A DNA stretch of 52,366 bases. Origin: Collinsella aerofaciens (GTDB lineage: Bacteria; Actinomycetota; Coriobacteriia; Coriobacteriales; Coriobacteriaceae). This document shows, one piece after another, positions 17,645 to 26,504 of this stretch; within the stretch, counting starts at the first letter, position 1, and every line of letters starts with the position of its first letter. The stretch covers positions 1 through 52,366 of the forward strand of contig NZ_JADNJQ010000016.1 in the NCBI RefSeq assembly GCF_015555045.1. Direction: 5' to 3'. The translations under genes were made by a program, and so were the position numbers. Under the pieces are notes generated by a model. It saw only the letters and a list, made by a program, of their open reading frames with translations. It made no database searches and was not told where the DNA came from.

Positions 17645-18667
17645 CTACTCGCCATCGATGTCGGTCGCGACAGCCTCTTCGATGGCCTCGACACCGGCAG
17701 GCGACAGGTCTTCCTTGCTCTGGCAGAACTTCTTATCGACCCAGCCGGTCAGAATCGGGGCCATGATTGCCGTGATGATGACGGCAGTGGCGATCTGCGC
17801 ATACGCGGTGGGCGCAAGCTCGGCATAGCGCGGAGCGACCTCGGCGAGAGCAACCGGCGTGGTCATAGCCGTGCCGGCGATGGTGGAACAAGCCACGGCA
17901 GCCTTGCCGTTACCACCGCACAGGCGCTCGAACGCAAAGGTGATGGGACCGACGACAAACAGCGTGACAAGGCCCAGCAAGATGCCGGAAATACCACCGG
18001 CGATGAAGCTCGAAAGGCTCATGGACGCACCGAGCTGAAAACCAATTACAGCGATCGCGGGATTGGCGCCGGGAACCAGCAGGTTCTTGATAAACGGGAA
18101 CAAGTTGCCCAGAACCATGCCGATAACGAGCGGCAAAATGGAGCCGATGATAGTACCGACAGGGATGTTGGTAAGACCCGAAACACCAAGGATGATCATC
18201 GTGACGGCGGGGCCGGCCGTAAAGAACAGGATACCGACGGCGCCCTGCTCGGACTCATCGCCGAACTCGCCCATGATGCCCGTATAGAGCGCCATGTTGC
18301 AAAACGTGATGCCGCCGATGATAGACACGGAGCTCAGACCCAGGAAGTTGTCGTTAAAGAAATATGCCACGCCTAGGCCGAGAACCGCTGCGACGACCAG
18401 CTTGGGGATCAGCACGACGATGCCGGTCTTGATGGCGCCCGGCGTGGACTTAAAGCTGATGCCGGCGCCCACAAACAGCAGGATCGCGGCAACGATGGTG
18501 TTGGAGCCACCGCGGCAGGCAGCCGTAAAGAAGCCGCCGACCTCAAAGACCTGCGGGCAGAAGGTGTTGAGCAAAAGACCGACGATCATCGGATAGATCA
18601 TGATGTCGCCCGGAATGCGCGGGACCTTGAATTTCTTTTGCTCGTTGGCGGTTGCTTCCTGTGCCAT
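17645..18667 (-). CDS. kdgT: 2-keto-3-deoxygluconate permease family protein
   Basis: A 340-residue membrane protein with about ten segments, matching the KdgT family by length and by patterns such as KVPRIPGDIMIYPMIVGLLL near the N-terminus, FFTAGPAVTMIILG, and CSTIAGTAMTTPVALAEV. In Enterobacteria KdgT imports 2-keto-3-deoxygluconate from pectin breakdown with protons. No kdgK, kdgA or uronate gene is nearby, so the true substrate is uncertain. The ATG at 18667 is preceded by a G-rich stretch (GGGGG); an upstream TTG is less likely. The C-terminus is acidic. Confidence 0.85.
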   Translation of the reverse strand: MAQEATANEQKKFKVPRIPGDIMIYPMIVGLLLNTFCPQVFEVGGFFTAACRGGSNTIVAAILLFVGAGISFKSTPGAIKTGIVVLIPKLVVAAVLGLGVAYFFNDNFLGLSSVSIIGGITFCNMALYTGIMGEFGDESEQGAVGILFFTAGPAVTMIILGVSGLTNIPVGTIIGSILPLVIGMVLGNLFPFIKNLLVPGANPAIAVIGFQLGASMSLSSFIAGGISGILLGLVTLFVVGPITFAFERLCGGNGKAAVACSTIAGTAMTTPVALAEVAPRYAELAPTAYAQIATAVIITAIMAPILTGWVDKKFCQSKEDLSPAGVEAIEEAVATDIDGE

Positions 18668-18817
18668 GAAACCCCCATTTCCGCTGACGGGGTACAAAAG
18701 CCCACGTCACGCTTTGCTACAGTAAAGTTTGACCATGGTACCAGAAGAAATAGACCAGCTCGGTGAAAAATTCGACAAGTTGGGATGGAACGAGATTCGG
18801 CGCCCGCGACGCCACCC

Positions 18818-19141
18818 CTATATAAGGCTCAAGACGATATAGAGTACGGTGCCCGAGACGCAGCACCACAGCATCGATTTTGTCTTGACCGCCACGACCA
18901 CGACGCCGGCGGCCGCAATCCAGGGAACCAAGGCAGGCCAGAGTCCCGCGTCGAACGCGCCGGGGCTCACCAAGTCGTTGGCGACCAGCGCGGCAAAGGC
19001 AGCGGGCGGGATATAGCCCAGGGCCTCGGTAATACGGGGCGACAGGGTCCGCCCGCGCAAGGCGAACGCCGGCGCGATGCGAAAGAACGCGATAGCAGCC
19101 CACGACGACAGCCACAGAACCAAGAACTCGTTAACGGGCAT
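18818..19141 (-). CDS. azlD: AzlD-family branched-chain amino acid exporter subunit
   Basis: A 107-residue protein with about four hydrophobic segments. The pattern RIAPAFALRGRTLSPRITEALGYIPPAAFAALV is typical of AzlD. AzlC and AzlD form a two-component exporter of branched-chain amino acids or analogues such as azaleucine. The start at 19141 lies inside the end of azlC (11-bp overlap), indicating translational coupling. A longer open frame upstream is the shadow of azlC. Confidence 0.9.
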   Translation of the reverse strand: MPVNEFLVLWLSSWAAIAFFRIAPAFALRGRTLSPRITEALGYIPPAAFAALVANDLVSPGAFDAGLWPALVPWIAAAGVVVVAVKTKSMLWCCVSGTVLYIVLSLI

Positions 19142-19823
19142 CGCGGGCACCTCTTCCGTCAAATACAGCATCGCACGCCAGCGCAATGGCAATGCCGACC
19201 ACGACGCTTGCCGGCACGGCAATATTCGCGAGGCCCAAGAACTTGCATACGGCGACGGACACCGCGCCCGAAACCGCCGCGACAACGTTACCGCGCGACA
19301 GCCGCTGCGAAAAGAGCAGGCAGATAAAGAGCGAGGTGCAGACAAAGGCTGCAATGGCGGTGGGAACATCGACAACGGCGCCGACGATGGCGCCCATCGT
19401 ACACGAAATGCCCCATGTTGCGATGAGGATCACGTTGAGCACAAAGGACTCGCGCGGGCCCCAATCCTCCCCTTCAACCAACTTGGCAAGCGAGATGCCA
19501 TATGCCTCCTCGGTAAGTGTCGCGGCAACAGCCAGCGTCTGACGCTTCGAGGCACCCCTCAGATGCGGTGCGATCGATGCCGAGTAAAGCGCAAAACGCG
19601 AGGAGATGGCGGCAACGCTCGCGATAATCGAAGGTGCCGGCACGTCCGCCAGCCAAAGATTGCAGATCATAAACTGCCCGCTGCCCGTCACAAACGTGCT
19701 GCTCAGGGCAAAGACCATCCAGGGCTCCATTCCCGTCTGCCCCATGATCATTCCGCACGGCGCGCCTATTGCAACATAGGTAAGCATCACCGGCCAGACG
19801 GTTCTAACGATTTTGAGCACCAT
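19131..19823 (-). CDS. azlC: AzlC-family branched-chain amino acid exporter subunit
   Basis: A 230-residue membrane protein, the large AzlCD subunit. Diagnostic stretches are VAIGAPCGMIMGQTGMEPW, STFVTGSGQFMICNLWLA and LYSASIAPHLRGASKRQ, followed by TEEAYGISLAKL. With AzlD it exports branched-chain amino acids, the opposite of the liv importer in this window. The ATG at 19823 has GAGAAG close upstream; the frame is open further but without a better ribosome site. It is divergent from the HD-domain gene. Confidence 0.92.
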   Translation of the reverse strand: MVLKIVRTVWPVMLTYVAIGAPCGMIMGQTGMEPWMVFALSSTFVTGSGQFMICNLWLADVPAPSIIASVAAISSRFALYSASIAPHLRGASKRQTLAVAATLTEEAYGISLAKLVEGEDWGPRESFVLNVILIATWGISCTMGAIVGAVVDVPTAIAAFVCTSLFICLLFSQRLSRGNVVAAVSGAVSVAVCKFLGLANIAVPASVVVGIAIALACDAVFDGRGARDAR

Positions 19824-19949
19824 ACGCTTCTCATCCTGACAAGGTCTCCGAGCCGCATGTAGCGATACGGCAGAATCAACATCCGACAGCAACCGAGTTC
19901 ACCTACAATTGCCACCGGATCGAAAGACACAACTTTTTAGGAAGTCATT

Positions 19950-20762
19950 ATGACAGCTATCGATCGAGACCGGGCGCGCGCGGCCTTCAAAAGCTACACC
20001 GATGCCTACGACGCCACCAACCCACGCATCGCGCTCAAAATCGAGCATACGTACCACGTGGCCGAGGCATGCGATGCCGTAGCGCGCGAGCAGGGCTGGT
20101 CGTCAGAAGATATTGACCTGGCATGGCTTTGCGGCCTGCTACACGATATGGGCCGCTTTGAGCAGCTGCGACGCTGGGACACCTTTAAGGACGTCGAGAG
20201 CATGAGCCATGCGGCGCTGGGCATCGAGGTCCTCTTTGGCGAGAATCCCGCCGATGCACCCGCCGTAACGAGCATCCGCGACTTTATAGATGACCCGGCA
20301 GAAGATGAGCTCATCCGAGCGAGCATTGCCTATCACAGCGATTTCCGTCTATCCGCGCAGCTCGACGAGCGCACGCGGAGCTTCTGCGATATCGTGTGCG
20401 ATGGCGACAAGATCGACATTATGCGCACCATCGCCGACAGCACCGTCGACACCATCCTCAAGGTTGATGAGGATACATTTCTTACCAGCCACTTCTCGGT
20501 ACCGACGCTTGCCGCCTTTGACGAACACCGCTGCGTCGCACGCGACGAACGCGATGAGCCGGCCGACTACTTGGTGGGGCTCATCTGCTTTATGTTTGAG
20601 CTCGTCTATCCCGCAAGCCGCGCGCTGGCGCGCAAGCAGGGCGATATCTACCGCCTGCTCGACGCGCCCTTTGGTATCGTGCGGCCCTTTACCGATCCCG
20701 CCACGCAAGCGACCTGGGAGCGCTTAAAGGACGAGATGCGCGACTGGCTGGCGCGCGCCTAG
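19950..20762 (+). CDS. HD-domain metal-dependent phosphohydrolase
   Basis: A 270-residue soluble protein. HD-superfamily residues are visible: His33 in KIEHTYHV, the His65-Asp66 doublet in LLHDMGRF, a later His in AYHSDF, and an Asp in CDGDKIDIMR. These coordinate one or two metals and hydrolyse phosphoesters, often of nucleotides. The substrate is not predictable. AGGAAG precedes the ATG. Its stop overlaps the stop of the convergent etfA gene by a few bases, with no terminator between them. Confidence 0.85.
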   Translation: MTAIDRDRARAAFKSYTDAYDATNPRIALKIEHTYHVAEACDAVAREQGWSSEDIDLAWLCGLLHDMGRFEQLRRWDTFKDVESMSHAALGIEVLFGENPADAPAVTSIRDFIDDPAEDELIRASIAYHSDFRLSAQLDERTRSFCDIVCDGDKIDIMRTIADSTVDTILKVDEDTFLTSHFSVPTLAAFDEHRCVARDERDEPADYLVGLICFMFELVYPASRALARKQGDIYRLLDAPFGIVRPFTDPATQATWERLKDEMRDWLARA

Positions 20763-21964
20763 CGCTCGAGCTGGGCCAGGAGCTCCTCGACGACTTCGAC
20801 GGCGTCGCCGACAACTTTGTACTGCGCAGCGCCAAAGATGGGAGCATCCGGGTCCTCGTTGACGGCGATGATGCACTCCGCGCCGCCGATGCCGGCTAGG
20901 TGCTGGATAGCACCCGAAACGCCGATGCTCACGAGGAGCTTAGGCGAAACCGACACGCCGGTCTGGCCAATCTGGTGGCGGTACTCCAGCCAACCCGCCT
21001 CCACGACGGGACGCGTGCAACCAAGCTCGGCACCCAGCGCATCGGCGAGCTTTCGCATCAGAGGCAGATTCTTCTTGGAGCCAATGCCGCGGCCCACCAC
21101 GACCAGGCGCTCGGCATCGGCAATTGATGCCTGCTGCCCCCACTCCTCGGCTGGAATCGAGATATTGACGCGGGCCTTAACATCATCCGCCAGCGATACC
21201 TGGGTAATCGTGCCAGAGCGGCCGTAATCAAACTCGGGCGCTCCAAAGATGCCGGGACGCACCGTTGCCATCTGGGGACGATGATTGGGGCAGATAATGG
21301 TGGCCATCAAGTTGCCGCCAAACGCCGGGCGCGTCTGCTGCAGTAGGCCCGACTCCGCATCCATCGAAAGCACGGTGCAGTCGGCCGTAAGACCCGTCTG
21401 CGAACGCACGGCAACGCCGGGTGCCAGTTCGCGACCAAAAGCGGTTGCACCATATAGGATGGCCTCGGGTTTGCGTTCGGCTGCCAAATCGCAGATCAAG
21501 CGGGCGTAGACCTCCGCATCGTTTTGGCGCAGGCGCTCGTCGCGACAGGCCAGGACTTCGTCGGCGCCCGCGCAAACCAGATGCTCCAGGTCCCCAAGCG
21601 AGCCCTCGGGGCTCATGCCGACCAGTGCCACCAGACGGCAGCCGCGAGCATCGGCAAGCTCGCGCCCCTTGCCCATGAGCTCGTAGGCCACGGGAGCCAC
21701 GGCATCGTGCTCGTCAGTCTGCACGAAGACCCAAATGTCTCGATATGCATCAAGGTCCACCGCACCAGCGGCCTCGTCACGCTCGATCGAGATAGCATTG
21801 ACGGGGCAGGCGTCGACGCACCCACCGCATAGGATGCAGCCGTCAGTTACGCGGGCGCATCGGTTGGGTCGCTCGCCTTCCACTACGATGCCGCCCGAGG
21901 CACAGGCGCGAACGCAGCGACCGCAGCCGATACAGGCTTCGCTATCGATAATCAGTCCGCTCAT
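20759..21964 (-). CDS. etfA: Electron-transfer flavoprotein alpha subunit fused to 2[4Fe-4S] ferredoxin domain
   Basis: A 401-residue protein. Residues 1-55 hold two ferredoxin-type motifs, C11-x2-C14-x2-C17-x3-C21 and C43-x2-C46-x2-C49-x3-C53-P, plus an extra Cys36. The rest is EtfA, with the C-terminal FAD-binding domain showing VVGRGIGSKKN, the segment from GQTGVSVSPKL to GVSGAIQH, and VNEDPDAPIFGAAQY. It should pass electrons between FAD in EtfB, its own FAD, and ferredoxin or the dehydrogenase. Ferredoxin-fused EtfA is known from LctC of the Acetobacterium woodii lactate dehydrogenase complex. It is third in the operon, directly following etfB. Confidence 0.93.
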   Translation of the reverse strand: MSGLIIDSEACIGCGRCVRACASGGIVVEGERPNRCARVTDGCILCGGCVDACPVNAISIERDEAAGAVDLDAYRDIWVFVQTDEHDAVAPVAYELMGKGRELADARGCRLVALVGMSPEGSLGDLEHLVCAGADEVLACRDERLRQNDAEVYARLICDLAAERKPEAILYGATAFGRELAPGVAVRSQTGLTADCTVLSMDAESGLLQQTRPAFGGNLMATIICPNHRPQMATVRPGIFGAPEFDYGRSGTITQVSLADDVKARVNISIPAEEWGQQASIADAERLVVVGRGIGSKKNLPLMRKLADALGAELGCTRPVVEAGWLEYRHQIGQTGVSVSPKLLVSIGVSGAIQHLAGIGGAECIIAVNEDPDAPIFGAAQYKVVGDAVEVVEELLAQLER

Positions 21965-22780
21965 CTATGCCATCCCCTCGATAATCTTGGCAAGCTTTGC
22001 CGCCTGCTCGGACGCCGTCCCCTCAACGGCCTCGCACGTTTGGTCACGGTCGGGCACAAACGAGCGCACGACCTGTGTCGGCGACCCGGCAAGACCGCAA
22101 CGCGCGGGGTCGGCGTTCACGTCGGCGGCACTGACCACGCGCACGTCCGCCTCCTCCGCCGCGCGAATACCGGCAATACTCGGCATACGCAACTGGCCAA
22201 TCTCCTTGGCAGTCGTCATCGCGCACGGCATCTCAAGGTACACCGTCTCCTCGCCGGCATCGCATCCGTGAACGAGCGCCAGCGAGCCACAGGTCGTAAA
22301 GCCCGCGCTCTGCACGCAGCTCACGTCGGTCACGCAGGGAATATCAAAGGCACCGGCAAGCTCGGGACCAATCTGGGCCGTATCGCCATCCACCGCCATC
22401 TTGCCGCAGATGAGCAGGTCGAAGTCCTCGTCGAGCGCCTCGATGCCGCACTTGAGGGCATAGGTGGTTGCCAGGGTATCGGCACCTGCAAAGGCGCGAT
22501 CGGTCAGCAGCAGCGCATCGTCGGCGCCTCGAGCGATGCAGTCGCGCAGCAGCGACTCGGTCGCGGGGATGCCCATCGACACCACCGTCACGCGCACATC
22601 CATGCCAAAGCCGATAAAGTCGTCCTTCAGCGCCAGCGCGCATTCCAAAGCGCTCGCATCAAAGGGATTAATGACCGCCTGCTTGCCATCGCGCACGATG
22701 GTATTGGTCTTGGGGTCCATCTTGACCTCAGTGCTGCCCGGCACGGCCTTGACGCACACCACCATATGGAAATCGCTCAT
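21965..22780 (-). CDS. etfB: Electron-transfer flavoprotein beta subunit
   Basis: A 271-residue EtfB. It shows VVCVKAVPGSTEVKMDP at the N-terminus, NPFDASALECALALKD, and LICGKMAVDGDTAQIGPELAGAFDIP, the nucleotide/FAD-contacting segment. The alpha-beta pair carries electrons from a dehydrogenase; in bifurcating types EtfB also binds NAD(H). The ATG at 22780 is about ten bases after a G-run; a GTG at 22786 overlapping the upstream stop is possible. It lies between the dehydrogenase and etfA, with near-overlapping junctions. Confidence 0.93.
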   Translation of the reverse strand: MSDFHMVVCVKAVPGSTEVKMDPKTNTIVRDGKQAVINPFDASALECALALKDDFIGFGMDVRVTVVSMGIPATESLLRDCIARGADDALLLTDRAFAGADTLATTYALKCGIEALDEDFDLLICGKMAVDGDTAQIGPELAGAFDIPCVTDVSCVQSAGFTTCGSLALVHGCDAGEETVYLEMPCAMTTAKEIGQLRMPSIAGIRAAEEADVRVVSAADVNADPARCGLAGSPTQVVRSFVPDRDQTCEAVEGTASEQAAKLAKIIEGMA

Positions 22781-22782
22781 CT

Positions 22783-24384
22783 TCACGCGCCCCCTTTCTG
22801 GACGAGCTCATCCAAGAGCTTCTCCGAAAACAGGTTACCGCGACCCAGCTGCCCGGCAGGATCGAGCTGGAGCTTGAGCCGCGCCGACTCGACCATGGCC
22901 TCGTGACCGTACATCGTCTCCAAGAAGCCCGCCTTGATCTTGCCGACGCCGTGTTCTGCGGAGACGGCACCGCCCATGGCCGTGACCTCGGAAGCCCACT
23001 GGGCAAAGAGTTCTGCGCCGCGGCGATAATCCTGTGCATCGCGCGGCAGAATGTTCACATGCAGATGGTTGTTACCGATATGCCCCCAGGCGGCAGATTC
23101 AAGCCCACTTTCCGCCAGCGTGCGGCGATAGAGGGCGATAACATCGGCCAAGTGCGCGTTGGGCACCGACATGTCCGAACCCAGTTTGGTGATGGTGGGA
23201 TCCATGCGGCGGCGCTCGTCGATGAGCATGTTGACGCTCTCGGGCACCGCATGGCGGAAGAATCGCTGACACTCGCGATCGACCTCGGTGCGCGCGACCC
23301 ATGTCGCATCGCCACTGCCGCCCGCAAGCTCCAGTACCCACCCCAAGTGATACAGCTCCTCAGTCGCCTGGGCTTCGTCGTCGCAGTCGAGCTCCACGTA
23401 GACACAGACCTTGGCGTCTTTGTCGAGCGCAGGCAGCGAGGCAAACGCCGTCGACTGCTCACGCTGACGACGCAGGATATCCAGGGCGCCAGCATCGAAG
23501 TACTCGATGGCAGCCGCATGGGACAGGACGGGACGCACAGAATCGGTGAAGGACACGGCCTTGTCTTCGCTGTCGAAGAAGCAGCTCACGCCCCAAACGA
23601 CCGCGGGTGCCACCTGCAGGGCAATCTCGAGTTCGGTGATGACACCGATTGTGCCACACGCACCGATAAACAGATCGATGGCATCCATATCGTCAGCAAC
23701 GAAATAGCCCGAAGCATTTTTTGTCTTGGGCATGGTATAGCCGGGAAGATCGAGCTCGAGTGTACGGCCCGCTGCCGTCACGAGCGACAGGTGGCGGCCC
23801 TGGGCAAAAGCCTCGCCGCGCCGAAGCTCAAGCAAATCGCCATCAGCCAGCACGACGTGGAGTCCCGTGATATGTGGGCGCATGGGGCCGTAGGCGTAGC
23901 TGCGGGCACCGGAGGCGTTACATGCCGCCATGCCGCCCAGACAGGCAGACGCCTCGGTGGGATCGGTGGGAAAGAACTGCTCGGGAGCCTCTTGGAACTC
24001 CTCGTAGGCCTCAAGCGATGCCTGGTCCCAACCAGCGGTCGGCAGCACCTTCTTGCTCAGCTGCTTGCGCAGCTCCGAGAGCACAACGCCCGGCTCCACG
24101 CGCAGCAGAAATTGGCCTTGTTCATCGCGGCGAAGGCCCAAATAGCGATTCATACGGGAAGTATTGAGGATATGCCCGCCGTGGGGCACGGCGCCGGCGG
24201 CAAGGCCGGTTCGGGCGCCCTGAACCGTTACCGGAACACGCTCGGCATGGAGCTTTTCCAAAATGGCACGGACCTCGTTTTCCGTTGTCGGAAACGAGAT
24301 GCTCGAGGCCTCGCCCGATGCGCGAGATTCATCGCGGCCATACTCTTCGAACTCGTCGGTGAAGGGTTTGATGGTTGCAGACAC
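22783..24384 (-). CDS. FAD-linked 2-hydroxyacid (lactate/glycolate) dehydrogenase, GlcD/LctD-like
   Basis: A 533-residue flavoenzyme. The N-terminal PCMH-type FAD domain has VQGARTGLAAGAVPHGG, PTDPTEASACLGGMAACNASGARSYAYG and the GACGTIGVITELEIAL strand. The C-terminal FAD-oxidase domain has AAWGHIGNNHLHVNILP and GGAVSAEHGVGKIK. Such enzymes oxidise D-lactate, glycolate or similar acids. The operon order dehydrogenase, etfB, etfA(ferredoxin) suggests a confurcating complex that oxidises lactate with NAD+ while consuming reduced ferredoxin, as in A. woodii. It starts with GTG at 24384 after GGGGGAG. The lactate permease and racemase genes of the acetogen operon are absent here. Confidence 0.9.
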   Translation of the reverse strand: MSATIKPFTDEFEEYGRDESRASGEASSISFPTTENEVRAILEKLHAERVPVTVQGARTGLAAGAVPHGGHILNTSRMNRYLGLRRDEQGQFLLRVEPGVVLSELRKQLSKKVLPTAGWDQASLEAYEEFQEAPEQFFPTDPTEASACLGGMAACNASGARSYAYGPMRPHITGLHVVLADGDLLELRRGEAFAQGRHLSLVTAAGRTLELDLPGYTMPKTKNASGYFVADDMDAIDLFIGACGTIGVITELEIALQVAPAVVWGVSCFFDSEDKAVSFTDSVRPVLSHAAAIEYFDAGALDILRRQREQSTAFASLPALDKDAKVCVYVELDCDDEAQATEELYHLGWVLELAGGSGDATWVARTEVDRECQRFFRHAVPESVNMLIDERRRMDPTITKLGSDMSVPNAHLADVIALYRRTLAESGLESAAWGHIGNNHLHVNILPRDAQDYRRGAELFAQWASEVTAMGGAVSAEHGVGKIKAGFLETMYGHEAMVESARLKLQLDPAGQLGRGNLFSEKLLDELVQKGGA

Positions 24385-24729
24385 GCGAACTCCCCCTTTA
24401 GCTAACTACAGTGTTTGCAGGGAGATGTTACCGCATCGTTTCGTCGACGTGTTCGAGACCGTCTCCATAATTGGCGTTTTTTACGTTCGTGCAATTCGGC
24501 GAGCGGCTTGATTTCCTCGGCAGACGATGCTTTTGACACATATGGCCCCGCCGTCGCCGACCGCGCGATTGTCGCTCGAAAAAAGTTGGAGTATTTTTTG
24601 CCGCCTTTTACCTGCGGAGACGCCAATCCGTCAAGCATTTGGTCAGAAATTGGTCAAGTAGCGGCTGATAAGGTCGGCGTCGACAGCCAAAACCGATAGA
24701 AGTTTTGGCCCAGAAGCAGGGAGGTTCCC
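24385..24729. other. Divergent intergenic region with direct repeats
   Basis: It carries the promoters for the dehydrogenase-etf operon (minus) and the surface-protein cluster (plus). Two TTGGTCA direct repeats at 24639-24645 and 24650-24656 are 11 bp apart, about one helical turn. A stretch at ~24578-24616 contains TACCTGCGG and GAGTATTTTTTG, resembling the core and end of the 123-bp elements elsewhere in the window. No gene is supported. Confidence 0.4.
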
Positions 24730-25026
24730 ATGGCATATTACTGGCCCCAGTACGGCATCGCCATCGAAGTCGACGACGATCCCCATCTCCTGCCTTTCGA
24801 CGAAGAGGCATTCCCCGATACGACGGTCTACCACGTTACCACCGATGTGATCTGCGACCCCGAGTCGTTCTCGGCGCTCGCCCACCACATCGCGCATATC
24901 CACGACATCGAGCTCCCTCCCGACTTCGACGAGCTCGTCTACTCGCGCCGTCTGATGCTTCACATGCTCTTTGGAGCGGACCCGTCCACCTTTGCGCGCA
25001 TCTATACCGCCAAGGATGCCGCATGA
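24730..25026 (+). CDS. Hypothetical cytoplasmic protein, 98 residues
   Basis: A small acidic protein with no membrane segment or signal peptide, opening MAYYWPQYGIAIEVDDDPHLL. I recognise no domain. A good ribosome site (GGGAGG) precedes the ATG, and its stop overlaps the start of the next gene (ATGA), so it is translated with the membrane protein that follows. It is first in a cluster of exported proteins. Confidence 0.7.
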   Translation: MAYYWPQYGIAIEVDDDPHLLPFDEEAFPDTTVYHVTTDVICDPESFSALAHHIAHIHDIELPPDFDELVYSRRLMLHMLFGADPSTFARIYTAKDAA

Positions 25027-25532
25027 GCGCGAAGAAGCCACCCCACTTTGCAGGCCTGGGTCGTCGCAAGAAGCTCATCGTTGCCTGCTTGGCCATCGTC
25101 TGTGCCCTTGTCGCCGTAGGACTATACGTTTGGCAGTCGCAGCCCGTACCCGAGGCGGGCGCTTCGGTTACGACGGCCGAGGGCAAAACGCGCCAGGAAA
25201 TCCAAGATGAGCTCGACGCCATCGTCCGCGACAACATGATGACGATTTCGGTCGCGCCGGTCGCTCAGCTGCAGGAGGACGGCAAACTGCGCGTCAACGT
25301 GCAAAACGTCCAAGACAATAAATTTCCCCAGCGATTCCGCGTCATCCAAAACGACGAGACCATGTACGAATCCGGTGTGGTCGAGACCGACAAGACAATC
25401 GAGACGTGCCCCGCCGGCGACATCAAAGAAGGCGAGGCGTACATCGAGATCCAGGCACTCGATGCAAAGACCCTCGACAGCCACGGCAATCCGACACGTG
25501 TCAAGGTACGGGTTGAGCAAACCGAGAACTAG
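25023..25532 (+). CDS. Membrane-anchored hypothetical protein
   Basis: A 169-residue protein. A basic N-terminus (GRRKKL) precedes one hydrophobic segment at ~18-38, then an extracytoplasmic domain. The outer part begins with TRQEIQDELDAIVRDNMMTISV and continues with beta-rich sequence (VNVQNVQDNKFPQRFRVI). The pattern recalls small anchored proteins found in Firmicutes and actinobacterial surface loci, where 'EIQxELDxxVxDxMMxISI' is recurrent, but I cannot name a function. It overlaps the preceding gene and is followed after 89 bp by a secreted protein gene. Confidence 0.7.
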   Translation: MSAKKPPHFAGLGRRKKLIVACLAIVCALVAVGLYVWQSQPVPEAGASVTTAEGKTRQEIQDELDAIVRDNMMTISVAPVAQLQEDGKLRVNVQNVQDNKFPQRFRVIQNDETMYESGVVETDKTIETCPAGDIKEGEAYIEIQALDAKTLDSHGNPTRVKVRVEQTEN

Positions 25533-25621
25533 CCTTCCGGCCGACACGGCACCGCATGCAATTCACCAGCATTCGTCCAATCATCGCGGGGACGGCCCGC
25601 GGCGAATAGAAAGGAACGACC

Positions 25622-26221
25622 ATGGACATCACCAGGAACATGAACGGAGTCAGAGCGCTCGTCGTGGGCACAGGGCTCGCGCTCGCGCTCGCAATGGGCG
25701 CCGCCCCGACGCCAGCTATGGCAGCCGGGCGCGTTGGAACCACGAAGGTAATGGTCAGGACCGAGATCGACAACGTTGAGTTCAAAGTTCCGACGGTTAT
25801 TCCCTTCGTCGCCAAGGCCGACGGCACGCTTCAGGGCCCCTCAGAAGACGCGACCACCATCGACAATCATTCGGCCTACGGCATCCATGTCACCAACATG
25901 AAGATCGACGCCATGAACACCTGGACCATTGCCGCCGACGCCAAGGCCGGAACCGCGCAGAACTCCATCGACTTTAAGGTCGGCCCCGACGGCGCGCTCC
26001 AGAACGCCAGCGCCGCCGCGCAAGGGACGGGCCTCGATCTTTCCAAGAATGCAGCCTTCGACATGGGCTACCAGGGCATTGCCGGCGGCACGGACAAAAT
26101 CAAGCTCAAGACAAGCGGAAACGTCGCCCGCGTCACGCGCGACATCTTCCGCGTAACCGGCGAAGGCGATCAGGTTGCGACGATCACCTGGACGGTCGAG
26201 CCCGGTGCGCACACGGCATAA
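25622..26221 (+). CDS. Secreted beta-rich hypothetical protein
   Basis: A 199-residue protein with a Sec signal peptide ending near AMAAG (residue ~35). The mature part starts with VEFKVPTVIPFVAKADGTL, then runs of NHSAYGIHVTNMKID and a closing strand DQVATITWTVEPG. The alternation of short strands and Asn/Ser turns suggests a beta-sandwich like those in surface adhesins or WxL-type proteins. It shares this layout with the C-terminus of the protein at 26505. AAAGGA precedes the ATG. The following gene starts inside its end. Confidence 0.72.
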   Translation: MDITRNMNGVRALVVGTGLALALAMGAAPTPAMAAGRVGTTKVMVRTEIDNVEFKVPTVIPFVAKADGTLQGPSEDATTIDNHSAYGIHVTNMKIDAMNTWTIAADAKAGTAQNSIDFKVGPDGALQNASAAAQGTGLDLSKNAAFDMGYQGIAGGTDKIKLKTSGNVARVTRDIFRVTGEGDQVATITWTVEPGAHTA

Positions 26222-26486
26222 GGCCGTCGCCCTGGCCGCCGCCGTCAGCATCCTAGCGTTTGGGCCAGCCATGGCCTTTGCCCAGCAAGAACAGGCGCAG
26301 GCCGCCACGCAAGTGACGGTCGACCTCTCGGAGCTCGACCGCGGCGACCGCGAGGAACCGTTAGCGCAGACAGGCGACAGACGATGGCTCTTGGCAGCAG
26401 GCGCCACAGCAGCAGGCGCGGGAACCGCCGGCCTCGGTCTGCACATCAAACGCAGCCAGAAACAAAACACGGACAGGCCGCACTAA
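26205..26486 (+). CDS. Small exported protein with LAQTG sortase signal
   Basis: About 93 residues. A signal peptide (basic start, then VALAAAVSILAFGPAMAFA) is followed by a short ~30-residue mature region. It then has LAQTG, a hydrophobic stretch of ~20 residues and a basic tail (KRSQK), the order expected for a sortase-anchored protein. LAxTG is the form used by class E sortases in actinobacteria. There is no ATG; I chose the GTG at 26205, which overlaps the previous gene by 17 bp, so translation is likely coupled. The mature part is so short that it may be a wall anchor or linker for a partner. No sortase gene is in the window. Confidence 0.68.
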   Translation: MRTRHKAVALAAAVSILAFGPAMAFAQQEQAQAATQVTVDLSELDRGDREEPLAQTGDRRWLLAAGATAAGAGTAGLGLHIKRSQKQNTDRPH

Positions 26487-26504
26487 ATTAGCTAAGGAGA
26501 CCCC

